From: Coniella vitis
Lineage: Eukaryota > Ascomycota > Sordariomycetes > Diaporthales > Schizoparmaceae
Direction of reading: 5' to 3'
Length of the DNA stretch: 64,000 nt
Assembly: GCA_011317545.1 (NCBI GenBank)
Contig: WUJK01000006.1
Coordinates: 2,852,001-2,916,000 of the forward strand
This document shows, piece by piece, positions 48,713-59,379 of this stretch (within the stretch, counting starts at the first letter, position 1; each line of letters begins with the position of its first letter). Under the pieces are notes generated by a model. That model was not told the origin of the DNA and made no database searches. It saw only the letters and a program-made list of their open reading frames with translations. The position numbers were made by a program, and so were the translations under genes.

Positions 48713-48784
48713 AGTCTTATAGCTTAGTAGTTAGAGTTCCTAGTTTCTTATTAGGAGGTCCGGGGTTCGATTTCCTATAATGCC
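48713..48784 (+). tRNA. tRNA-Arg(UCU)-like sequence inside A2, RIP-altered
   Basis: 72 nt that fold as a full cloverleaf: acceptor AGTCTTA/TAATGCC (5 of 7 pairs now), D arm GCTT..GAGT, anticodon stem CCTAG/TTAGG with loop TTTCTTA (anticodon TCT), variable AGGTC, T arm CGGGG-TTCGATT-TCCTA. A-box and B-box pol III promoters are recognisable. Most mismatches are explained by CA to TA or TG to TA, so the ancestral form was probably a good tRNA. It lies just downstream of the pol stop and is transcribed against pol. The same sequence is at 59,380-59,451. Confidence 0.65.
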
Positions 48785-48799
48785 TTCTCTATCTAAGGC

Positions 48800-51700
48800 T
48801 ATAATAACTTTTTATTTTCGTATTCTTTAATAAGGTCTAGGTATACGTTCTTTAGTAGTTCCTAAGTATTTTCCGAATTATCGTAATTTTTCTATTTGAT
48901 AAGGTATTATTTTCCGCGTCCGTGTTTGCGTAAGTCGAGAATCTATTCAACTTCGTATTATGCTTATTCTGGTTCGATAATATCTATATCGTACGAGAGT
49001 TCTGCGTCTACTAGTGCTAGTTCTAGGAGTAAAATATAGAAGACTGGGTATAGGCGTATATATAGGATTTCCAATTTATAGTTAACTAGTGAAATCTATC
49101 GTATAATTTTATAAGGTCCGAGTTTTTTTATAATCGAGTTTATCGCTAGGTTTAGTGGTTTTAATGTTTTTATAGTTAAGGTAGACTTTATCTCCCTTCT
49201 ATAGGATTAGTCCCTTAATCCTTCTCTAATTAGCGTATTTCGTTATTCGTTCTTTAATATCCTAAAGTATATATCGAGTATCTTCGTATAATTGCTTAAT
49301 TCTTTTAGCGTATTAGTCTGCCGTTTCTACGTTTCTACCTAGTAGTATTTCGTAGTATACTATAGGGTTACATCTATAGAGTAGGAAGAATAGTAATTTT
49401 CCTATACTTATCGTATCTACGCTATTATAGGCGAATTATACCGTAGGTAAGAGTTCGACCTAATTATCTTATTCGTAGTTAATATAGTATCGTAGATATT
49501 ATTCTATAATCTAGTTAGTATATTCTATTTATCCGTTTATTTAAGGATAAAATGCCGTAGATATACGTTATATTATTCCGAGGTATTTAGTAAGAGAGAT
49601 CTAGAATTTTAATATAAATTTTCTATCTCTATCTAATATAATTTCCTAAGGTATTCCGTAGTTAGCGATAATAATACGGAGGAATATATATACGAGTTCT
49701 TCTATAGTATTACTTTCCTTATATAGTAGGAAGTATACGTACTTGCTTAATCTGCAAACTACTACTAGGATGCTATCGTACTATACCTAAGTTAAGGGTT
49801 CTCGTAAGAGGGGTAGCTTAGTGATAAAGTCTAGACTAATAGATAACTAAATAGTCGTAGGTATTAGTAGAGGTTATAATAATCCGTAAGGTTTATATCG
49901 TTCTATCTTATTCCGTTTATATATATCGTAGTTATTAATAATATCCGTAACTCGTTTCTTAAGGTTTAATGGATTCTAATAATATTGGATCCTTTTATAG
50001 GTTGCTCTAATTCCTTAGTATCTATATGCTAGTACGCTATAAATGCTTCTAATATAATCGTTTTATTCCGATATTATTATACTATCGAGGTTAGGTATTT
50101 CTCCTTCGATATATAGGGTTATATTAAGTTCTTTAGTAATAGATAGTATAGTAAGATTACCGTCCGAATTTTCCTTAAAGATTGCTATAATATCTTGGTC
50201 TTTGCTATTGCTATCCTTATAGTCTAACCGTCTGCTAAGAGTATCTACTTATTCGTTTTCTTTGCCTTTACGGTAGATAATCTTAAAGTCGAATTCTAAT
50301 AAAAATTCGTATTATCTAACTTATCGTTTATTAAGCTGCTTTATTAAGGTAAATACCTAAAGGTTCTTATAATCCGTATATATAAGAATTTATTATTTTG
50401 CGCCGATAAGGTAGTATCGCTATTCCCTAAAGGCTTCTACTATTACTATAAGTTCTTAATTAGGCGTTCCGTAGTTAAGTTCTAGTCCGTTTAGCTTCTT
50501 ATTAAAATTGCTAATTATCCGTAATCGTCCTTTATTATCTCGTTATCCGAGTTATCCACCGAGTATATAATCTAATACGTTTATCTCGATCTCGAAAACT
50601 TTATCTTAGTCTACTTCGATTAGGATTAGTTCTAATATAACTACGTCCTTAATTATACTAAAGGCTTTTTATACCTATTCGTTCTAGTTAAAGGTAATAT
50701 CCTTTTTCGTAAGTTCCGTAAGTAGTATTATAATACTATTATAATTCTTAATAAATTATCGGTAGAAGTTAGTATAGCCTAAGAAGGCTCTAATATCCTT
50801 AACGTTCTAAGGTATAGGCTAGTCCCTAACTACTTATACTTTATCTTTCTATATTCGTATATGCCCTGGTGTAATAATATATCCAAGGTAGTTAACTTCT
50901 TAAGTATTCTAGTTATATTTAGTAGGTTCTACTAAAATCTTATTATTTTAGAGGATTTATAGGATTATTATAACGTACTTTTAGTATTCCTCGAATATCT
51001 TTAAGTAAATAAGGATATCGTCTAGGTAAGCGATTATAAAATAGTCGAGGTATTTATATAAGATAAAGTTTATTATTTCCTGGAATAATATAGGGGCGTT
51101 AATAAGTCCGAATAGTATAATAAGATATTCGAAATATCCGTAGCGTATTCTAAACGCTATTTTCTATTCTTCTCCGGGTTTAATACAAATATATATATAT
51201 CCTTCTTTAAGGTCGAGGGCTATAAATTATTAGGCTTCTCTAAGTCTACCTCTAAGTTCTTTAAAGAGAGGTAAGGGGTACCGATTCTTAATTATAATAT
51301 CGTTAAGTTACCGATAGTTAACGTATAGTTATAGTTTGCCGTTTTTCTTTAGTATAAATAGGATTAGGTATCCTACTAGTAAATAGGAGGGTCTAATATA
51401 GCCTTTCTTAAGATTTTCGTCGATATATTCTCTAAGTACTTTAAGTTTATCCTTATCTAATCTATAGATAGGAAAGAACTTTAGTTATTCTCCTTCTTTA
51501 AGTAGGATCTCGTAGTCGTATAGGCTATACTCTAGTAGGCCGTTATCGAATTTTCCTTAAAATAGTTTTATAAACTTCCGATACTCTTCTAGTATACCGG
51601 AGAGGTTTCTAAACGTATCTTCGTCTTATATAGTTACTATTATAAGGAGATATCGTTATATATACTTAGTTCCTTCTTAAACTTATCGCGATAATATATC

Positions 51701-54620
51701 CTACTATCTATAGAATCCTATTATATCGTATCCTAATCTACTATATCCCTTATTCTATTAGGTACTAATTATCGCTAGATCCTTCTCTATAAGCTATCGA
51801 GGTTTATTATATCCTAGGGTAACTATCGCCTTAGCTCTTCTCGATTTAGAGGTATATATAAATTCGTTTAAGCCCCTACTATCTAGGTATCGCTTAGTAA
51901 CTAAATCCGATCCTACGCCTTTAATTATAACCGCTTCTTAGGTATCCGCTTTATCCTATAAAATATAGCTATTAGTTTAATCGATTCGAGGATTTTCCTT
52001 TCTTAACTATAATATACCTAAGATTAGCTTATATTATACGGTATCCGTAATATCGAAGTTTATTAGTATCGTACGTCTATAGATCGTAACTAGTAATTGA
52101 TTAGATTCTATATCGATAATACCTTAGCTATAAGCAACTTCTATACCTTCTATAGTATTAAGTTTATAGGGTTCTATCTTCTTCTTCTAAGGTATCCGTT
52201 CTCTATTAATAACGCTTAGGGATATAAAGTTTCCTTATGCTCCGCTGTTTAGGAGTGCTATATAGTATTTATCGTTAATTCGTACTGCGATTTTCAAATA
52301 TTCGTACGTTGAGCTATCTATCGCGTAGAGGGACTTTATCGTAAGTCCTAATTGCTTATTATCCCTTATAGGCGATCCTTGCCTTTTAAGTTCTATTATT
52401 CTTACTATACTCTAAGGGCTATTATCTATACTAGGTTCTTAGCTTATTATATTCCGTATCGTATATATACTATAGCCTATTATTATAGGCGCGCTTAATT
52501 TTCTTCTTCGGTATACGGAGTCTATACTCCGGGTTCGCTATTCTTAATAATATAATAGATTCGTACTTTATCTGCTATATATTCTGCGTAGTCTACGCTC
52601 TTATAGAAGCTATAGTATATAGGTTCCGCGTATACGGGCTTTACGCGCTTTTCCCTTTACTTCTATTCGCGTATTCTATACTAGTCGAGCGCTTTTTCTT
52701 ACGCGTAAGGTATATACTAGGGTATTATATATTAATACTATTTTACTTATCGTATAGTATATTCGTAGGGGGTATTATATATAAGGCTAATACTAGCGTA
52801 GTTTCCCCTTATTCTAAATACTTTATAATAGTCGCTGTTATCGTCGTTATAGGCGATAATACTATACTATATCTCGCGCGTAGGGAACTATTCGTTAGTT
52901 ACCTTATATTTAAAGTATTATCTGTAATTATATATAATATAGGCAAACTATACGATCTAGTAGTATTTTTCGTAGAGGTAATTAATTCGCGCGTCTTCCT
53001 ATATAAGGGGGGTTTTATCTTAATAAGATATTATTCGGAATAGTTTTCTAAGTATAATACTATAGATAAGGTAGTACGCGTCTCCTTTATCGATATCTCC
53101 GTCCGTAGAGCTTTCTAATTCTAAGCTTATTTCTTTATTAATAGTTTAGGCGCTAGTATCCTAACTAATATAAAGCGTTTCCTATTATTCTATAATTTCT
53201 ATAATATTACTTTATAAGATATCCGTTTCGTTAGGTAGTTTATACCCTTCTATATTACGCTAGTGGGGGTATTCCCTGATAAGCTAGGCTTACTACTTTA
53301 TTACTAATCTTTCGAATAGACCGTTATCCGTAGAGAGGGGTATTCTCTAAGTAACTATAATTTATCGTTCCTTATAAGGTTTCTAAGGGAACTATCCTAA
53401 GCCTTACTTTACCGAGAGGTACGTTATATAATTATCCTTATAATAGAAGGTCTAATTAAGGAGTCTATAATCGGAGTTATCCGATGCTTACTCTAAAAGC
53501 TAGTTTTAGCTAGGAGTAGAGTCTATAGTCTCGCGTATTATAATATTAGCTTATCGTCCTTCGGGGACTTTCTTAAATTCTCTGGGTTTCTTAGGTTATC
53601 GGTATTCTCGTACGAAGTAGCCTATCTTACCATAGTTAAAGCATTCCTTACTTATAGGTTTACGCTAAGCTATATCGAGCTTTATAGGTCTTATATATAT
53701 AATGCCGCTAACTACCGTACCTTATTACTAAAAGCTACGGTTAGTTATCTATTAAATCCGCTGTCCTTATTAGCGTAATTCCTCTATATAGTATAGCTTC
53801 CTCCTTTCTTGCTTTTCTCTATACGTTTTTCGTAGAAACGGTTATCGATACGGATAGCGTTATTACTAAATATCGTAAAATCTTTAGGCTAATCCTGCTT
53901 AAAGATTTCGTCCTTAACCTTATCCTTAAGTCCTCTATAGTAGTATTCTATAAGGTTCTTATCTTCCTAAGGGAGGCGTACTAAGAGTTACTTAAAGCGG
54001 ACTATATAGGCTAAAGCAGACTTATTCTGCTTAAGTTCTATAAGTTATTATACTATAGTTCGTTCTTCGTTAGGATCGCTAAATATTTCCTTAAGGATAT
54101 ATTCGAATCCTACGAATAAATCGAATATATTCTTAGTAATCGTCTTACATTAATCGAGGTTACCTAGGTATTTAATATAATTATAAAGTAAGGGTTTATA
54201 CTAGATAAGCGTATCTTTTTCGAGTTATATACCGGCTAGGATAACTTTATCGGGTTTAATAGAGAATTAAGCTACGTTATATAGGAAGTATACCTTATAA
54301 TAGGTAAGGAACCCTTAAAGCATCTTTTAGTTACCGTTATATATAGTAGGTTTATCTATCTTATAGCCGTTACCGGTATTTTAAATAATAAGCGCTAGGG
54401 GTATAGCGGCCGTAGCTTAATATTATTCGAGCTATTAGGCCTGCCTACGGATAGTACGATTCTACTGCTCCTAGTTCTGCTAGAGTATAGCGAGTTATTA
54501 AGTAAGTTCGATTAATTAGCGTATTATATCTTCCTAAGTTACGACCTAGCGATATCCTTCTCCTAAGGTAGACGGGGTAGGAGTTTAAGGAGCTATTACT
54601 ATACTTAATACTGCCTAAGA
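48800..54620 (-). pseudogene. family A gag-pol polyprotein in A2, RIP-dead
   Basis: Gag CCHC at about 53,655-53,615: KECFNYGKIGYFVREYR (first Cys kept, others Tyr). Protease: ALLDNGA (Asp-Ser-Gly expected) is read in the homologous plus-oriented copy at about 63,370. RT: IKNRYPLPLFKELR near 51,290, LDLKEGYIYI, then the active site YLDDIL intact at about 51,030-51,013. Integrase: DFITKLPLLREPL at about 49,832, ILVVVCRLSKYVYFL, then DRDRKF. Chromodomain at about 48,985-48,805: YEVE.ILDLRKHGRGK.YLIK.KNYDNSENT.E, the dots being RIP stops. The chromodomain marks a chromovirus, a lineage known to favour heterochromatin. Confidence 0.85.
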
Positions 54621-55474
54621 GGTATATATAGACCGTCCTAAATAAGAGTTATAAAAATATAATAATCCTTACCTAAATCCCTGATTCTGGAAGTACCTAT
54701 AAGTTATATATTAGCAGGCGGGGAAGTATTACCTTTAAGTCTCCGTACGTTTATCGAGTAATATTAAGTATTATAAGTGATTAAGAGGGATTACCCTATT
54801 ATATAAAATAATACTTAGATTTACAACTAAAGACTATAAGGAAACTATCTAATATTAAGCCGTAAACTCCTATCCTTATATCCTTCTATTATAGTATAAG
54901 TCGATCTAGTCGATAGGCGACTCTATCGACTCGTAGTATATAGGTCGACTGGGTCGATGAGCGACTCTGTCGACTATACAACTATTAGGACCCTAACCCT
55001 GATTATATTATCCGTAGGTTCTTATATAAGAGATCCTGTCGGTCCGTTATAGTTCCGACTTCTGATGCTATGTTGCGTTGGCCTGTTCCTGTGACCTGCA
55101 TGACCGTGGGTTATAACAGGATTACCTTATTATATAAAATAATACTTAGATTTATAACTCGAGATTATAAGGAAAACTATCTAATAGCTAGGAAATCTAT
55201 CGTCCTTATATCCTTCCGTTATTCTATATTAAATACCCTATTTAACCCTAGATTATCTAGATTATTTCGTAATCTTAATAATCCGGCTCTATTAGATTAT
55301 CTAATAATCTTAATAATCTATTCCTAATTAGTTCGTATAATCCTAACCCTAACTATATTATCCTATATAACTTAGTTATATAAGAGATCCCTATCGGTCC
55401 GTTAAGGTTCCGATTTGCTGGCATATAGTTGCGCTGGCCTATTCCTATAACCTGCATAACCGTGGGTTATAACA

Positions 55475-56002
55475 TTTATATATAGCGTTTCCACAAACTT
55501 TATAAGTTATTCATATAGGCAAACGATATATAGTTCTATTTCTAATTCGAAGTGCCGGAGAAATGCAGAAAGCGTTTCGTTTCAGTAACGGCCGTTTAAT
55601 TGTTCATGTTTCTAAATATAATATACAGGTACGTAGAATTGAAACTCATAAGACATTCTTAGGATTACGTTATAGTTTGTTATATCTATTCTTGAAATTA
55701 ATGTATTTATTAGTTGATTTTTTGGACTCTGTGTAATCGCAACGAAGTGAAGAGCTGACGCGAGCAGATTATCTCACGTAAGCCGTATTTGAAAAAGAAT
55801 TTCGTTGACTCATATCACAGCCGACACGTAACGAGCTATAGCCGCGATAAGCTTCTCCTCTCCAACAGATTCGCCGGCTACTAAAGTATATATTATCCCA
55901 TTCGCTAAGATATTTGAACTCCCGTCTCTATCTTCGCCTTACTCAGATGTAATATATCGGACCCTACTCCAAGAAGTCTTTATCAACCAAGCATAATCAA
56001 GA
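55475..56002. other. RIP-free flank and promoter of the 2EXR gene
   Basis: 528 bp from the end of the A1 LTR to the ATG. CA and TG return to normal frequency within a few bases of the LTR end. No repeat seen. Confidence 0.6.
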
Positions 56003-57340
56003 ATGTCTCACGCGTCACACCTTCAAGCTTTCAATATATACCGCACCTTCGATAATACAAATAATAATTCTTTCCAGCTCTTTCCCAGCCTGCCCGTGGA
56101 ACTACGTCGCATGATATGGCGAGCTTCAATTCAACGGGAACGTATTATTAGGCTATCTATCGACCCGCCGCGGAACTTACAAGTTGCTTTTAAACACCAA
56201 GTATTACATACGCACGGATCTGAACGCGGATCATCCATTCGGGAAACAGCGAACTTGGGCCTTTTTGAAAAGATTTCTACCTCCGAAGACACTTTATACA
56301 TGCTACCCTGCATTGGAATTCAGTTTCGCGCTATCGTGCAGGGCCGTAACGTATTGAGTAAACTCTTACGTGTTAGCAGAGAGGCAAGGAACGAAGCCAA
56401 AGCGTTCTATCGGTCTCGGCTTCCCTGCAACTTTACCAGGAATAACTTCGTTAACGGAGCTAATGAGCCTACGTCCTTTCTCGATATATTGCCGTTCAAC
56501 CCAGAATACGACTTCCTATTTGTTAAATTTCGGAGCCATCCGTATATGGTGACTTTAGCTGCCTTCTTGCTTTATATCAAAACATCGCTCGATCCGCATC
56601 GTGTTGGTATTCGGAATCTGGCCCTGGATTACAGGGAGTTATCCAACGCTATGTTAGAGCCATGGGGGATCTGTACTCAATCCGAGAGGGATATGATTAC
56701 CCAAATCTTTAAAGAATTTAGCGAGGTGTTTTTCATCACAGAACAACCTTGTAGTACGGGACGCTATATTTTCCCCTTCCATTCCCAAGGAGCACTCTCA
56801 TCCAACATCATCTTTAATCGCTCAACGCCAATTCTTTCCCAATCACCAGTCTTTTCTCGTTTGACACACGATCCACGGCCTATTCAACATGATTTACATT
56901 ATGTTTATACCTCTGAAGCCCATCCCGGCATCATAACTCCAATATGGCGTGCGCTTCTTGAAGATTTAAACGCGACAGGGGGTTCAACACGTTACAGCTG
57001 GCTACTCGCCTATAAGCCATCAAATTATATTGAGAGTATTTATTCGAGGACTGATGCAGACGCCTTTATACAACGCGAGAATGATGAATTAAGTGGGCAG
57101 GTACAAGGACCGAGCATATCGGATCTGATTGACAGAGCTATCGCGTGTGGACGAGCTAGTCCAGATATAAGAACCAAACTTTTGGTTTCAGCAGTACCCA
57201 CTGCCTTTGGATACTGGATGTTTCATCTTAGCCTGGAAGGAGACCAGTTATATCAAGGTCAAGAGGGAGATGGGTATACTCACAGGTTGCAAGACCTATC
57301 GACATTTTCGCCTGCTCTGATTATAGCTGATCTGTTATAG
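56003..57340 (+). CDS. 2EXR domain-containing protein
   Basis: Intact single-exon gene of 445 residues. The N-terminal 2EXR motif FQLFPSLPVELRRMIWRASI (residues 23-42) is an F-box-like start found in a large, lineage-expanded fungal family of unknown function. LSKLLRVSREARNEAKAFYR at about residues 118-137 is the second conserved block of this family. The rest is a globular region without signal peptide or membrane helix. The gene is surrounded on both sides by RIP-dead retrotransposons yet has no RIP stop and normal CA/TG content, so it lies in a protected island and may be functional. The call is by motif recognition. Confidence 0.85.
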   Translation: MSHASHLQAFNIYRTFDNTNNNSFQLFPSLPVELRRMIWRASIQRERIIRLSIDPPRNLQVAFKHQVLHTHGSERGSSIRETANLGLFEKISTSEDTLYMLPCIGIQFRAIVQGRNVLSKLLRVSREARNEAKAFYRSRLPCNFTRNNFVNGANEPTSFLDILPFNPEYDFLFVKFRSHPYMVTLAAFLLYIKTSLDPHRVGIRNLALDYRELSNAMLEPWGICTQSERDMITQIFKEFSEVFFITEQPCSTGRYIFPFHSQGALSSNIIFNRSTPILSQSPVFSRLTHDPRPIQHDLHYVYTSEAHPGIITPIWRALLEDLNATGGSTRYSWLLAYKPSNYIESIYSRTDADAFIQRENDELSGQVQGPSISDLIDRAIACGRASPDIRTKLLVSAVPTAFGYWMFHLSLEGDQLYQGQEGDGYTHRLQDLSTFSPALIIADLL

Positions 57341-57590
57341 GGTTATTACTAGATAGTTCAGTGATTTAAGATAAATATTATCTTAGCGTTTATGAATTAC
57401 TTACAGGAATTTCAAAGTTGCATATTAATCATTAGCTAAGCCCGTGAAATAGATAATGATGTCTGTGAAAAACAGTTCTTTTTCATATTGCTAAATATAG
57501 AATATACCTTAAAGAATAATTTTATAAACTCGTACTAGATACGGTGTATATTATATAGATCAGTAACATCCTACGTAATATCGTCTATAA
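57341..57590. other. 3' flank of the 2EXR gene
   Basis: AT-rich, no feature recognised. Confidence 0.5.
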
Positions 57591-57665
57591 TTCTTATAAC
57601 CCAGACTTAGGCAGGTTATAGGGATAAGCTAACGTAATATAGCAGAGGTATTGAAACTAATGAAA
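57591..57665 (+). repeat. truncated family A LTR fragment
   Basis: TTCTTATAACCC..GCAGGTTATAGGGATAAGC..AACGTAATATAGCA is the start of a family A LTR in the orientation opposite to the flanking element A3. Only about 75 bp remain. Confidence 0.6.
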
Positions 57666-58076
57666 TAGAGCTAGGGAGCTCTATACTCCACGCGCGAAGC
57701 GGAACGGGAATAGCTATACGAAGCTACTAACTCGTTAGTTTACTATATAGACTAAATTAAACTCTAGTCAGGGCCTAGTAGGGTAAAAGAAGCTAAGAAA
57801 TATCGTATATAGTTAGTATTGCTGCTAACGTTTATATATATACTTCGTAGAGAAGGCTATAGGTAGCTTAGCAAGTAATAAGCATAACTAGTAGGTATAA
57901 CGAAGCATAATAGTCGAATATATAAGCGTAAGGGTTTTAATAAATGCAGAAAGAAAGGAATATTCTAGAATCTAATCTATTTACTATAGAGTTTACCTTA
58001 TATCTAAATCGGCTAACGAAAAAAGCTTAATTTAATCCGCAGTACCTTATATAATTATATTAGATTAAAACCTATA
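57666..58076. other. AT-rich spacer before element A3
   Basis: About 410 bp with partial RIP signature and no recognised coding. Confidence 0.45.
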
Positions 58077-58655
58077 TATAATGATCCTTGCTTAAATCCC
58101 GGATTCTGGAAGTACCTATAAGTTGTATATTAGCAGGTAGGGAAGTATTACCTTTAAGTCTTCGTACGTTATCGAGCAATATTAAGTATTATAAGTAATT
58201 AAGAGGGATTACCCTATTATATAAAATAATACTTAGATTTATAACTAAAGACTATAAGGAAAACTATCTAATAGCTAGGAAATCCATTATCCTTATATCC
58301 TTCCGTTGTTTTCTATCTATAGTAAGTATAGATCCTTAGATTACCTAGAGCGATAGGAGCGTTAGCTTATTTAGATTATTTAGATTATTATCGCTCTAAC
58401 TATCTTAGTTATTAAGGTAATCTAACCCTAACCCTGATTATACCGCTCTATATTCTTATATAAGAGATCCCTATCGGTCCGTTAAGGTTCCGATTTACTA
58501 GTATATAATTACGCTAGCCTATTCCTATAACCTATATAACCGTAGGTTATAATATTATCTCCCTTCTATCGGTCTTTATCCCTAAAGACCTATAGTATTT
58601 CCGTAAGTAGTCCTGCCTAATATTCTTACTCCGGATTATACCTTCCTAATTCGTT

Positions 58656-59291
58656 ATATCTATAGGTATCTAGAAATCGCGTTCGAAGAAAACCGAGTAA
58701 TATAACCGTCTTTATCTTTCTATTAAAGCTTTTAGGTTTAAGATAATACCTTATTCTCTCTATACTTCCAAAAGGTAGTTATACCGTATAATAGATAGTA
58801 TTTCGCGCTATTCTACGTATATAAAGCGAGGAAAATAGTATAATAGGAATAATATTCTTATAAATGCTTATAAGTCCTAGCTATAATAATTTTCCTTATT
58901 AATATATTAATTCTATATAGTTTCTCGTATTTTATCGGAGGAGAAGAAACTTTGTATATAGGAGGCTAATATACGTAAAGAGCTTTATAAGGCTTATCGT
59001 AAGGTAGGGGAGGCGCTTTCTCGCTTAGAGCGTTTTCGTATTTAGTATAAATCTCTAGTAAAGAGGAGTATAAAGCTAGTAAATACGGGATTAGAGTTGC
59101 TTAATACTTAGGAGGAGTAGGAAGCCGAATCCGGCGTAAATACGGCTATTTCCGCGGAATCTAAAGCTGCTACCGAATTATAGAAGTTTAGTAGTTTTAG
59201 GGTAATAGACTTTAGTACCTTCCTAAAGTCTACGGACTTATCTATATCTGATTTCTTCGGCTTAGGGACTTCTACTATTAGTAATTCGTAA
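58656..59291 (+). pseudogene. antisense ORF of family A, copy in A3
   Basis: 211 codons from ATA (expected ATG) to TAA on the plus strand. Stops inside are RIP-type only where read. Plan as in the other copies but with different sequence: KSRSKKTE, KIIPYSLYTSKR, SISRYSTYIKRGKQYNRNNI, helical region LYKAYRKVGEALSRLERFRI, and ending FRVIDFSTFLKSTDLSISDF then SNS. It begins at the same distance from the LTR (102 bp) and stops before the tRNA-like sequence. Confidence 0.7.
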
Positions 59292-59379
59292 CTCTAATTT
59301 TCTTAAAGCTATTATTAGGGGGTCCTTAATAAGAGTCTGGTTATTCCTATAGGTAGCTATTATAGTTAAAGATATAAGT

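Larger units (their letters stand above)
47457..55118 (-). mobile_element. family A element A2, complete chromodomain Ty3/gypsy, inserted in the LTR of A1
   Basis: 7,662 bp with two 461-bp LTRs (47,457-47,917, starting TGTAATAATCC; 54,658-55,118, ending GGGTTATAACA) and a perfect 5-bp target duplication GGATT (47,452-47,456 and 55,119-55,123). Both flanks belong to the A1 LTR. Read on the minus strand the order is 5' LTR, gag, protease, RT, RNase H, integrase, chromodomain, then a tRNA-like segment and an antisense ORF, then 3' LTR. The last 100 bp of the right LTR keep many CA/TG sites. The bases after the 5' LTR (TATTTTTATAAC) do not match a tRNA 3' end. Confidence 0.93.
42060..55474 (-). 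mobile_element. family A element A1 (chromodomain Ty3/gypsy), split by a second family A copy
   Basis: Left LTR 42,060-42,544 (485 bp). Interior 42,545-47,322. Right LTR in two pieces, 47,323-47,456 and 55,124-55,474 (134 + 351 = 485 bp), interrupted by A2. The right piece continues the left piece and matches the left LTR base by base apart from substitutions. The element reads minus. Compared with A2 the interior lacks about 1.8 kb (equivalent to A2 51,494-53,302, including the protease), and the tRNA-like segment is also absent. Flanking 5-mers (GTAAA, TTTAT) do not match. Confidence 0.85.

Noticed and set aside
55070..55327. 85-codon plus-strand frame
   Set aside because: It spans the junction between the A2 LTR and the A1 LTR remainder; it is a chance frame in less mutated LTR sequence.
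58420..58436. Telomere or subtelomere end
   Set aside because: Only two hexamers, inside an LTR, and repeated at the same position in other LTRs.
32350..58554. CRISPR-like or satellite array
   Set aside because: The repeated blocks are dispersed LTRs of 339-517 bp, not short regular repeats with spacers.
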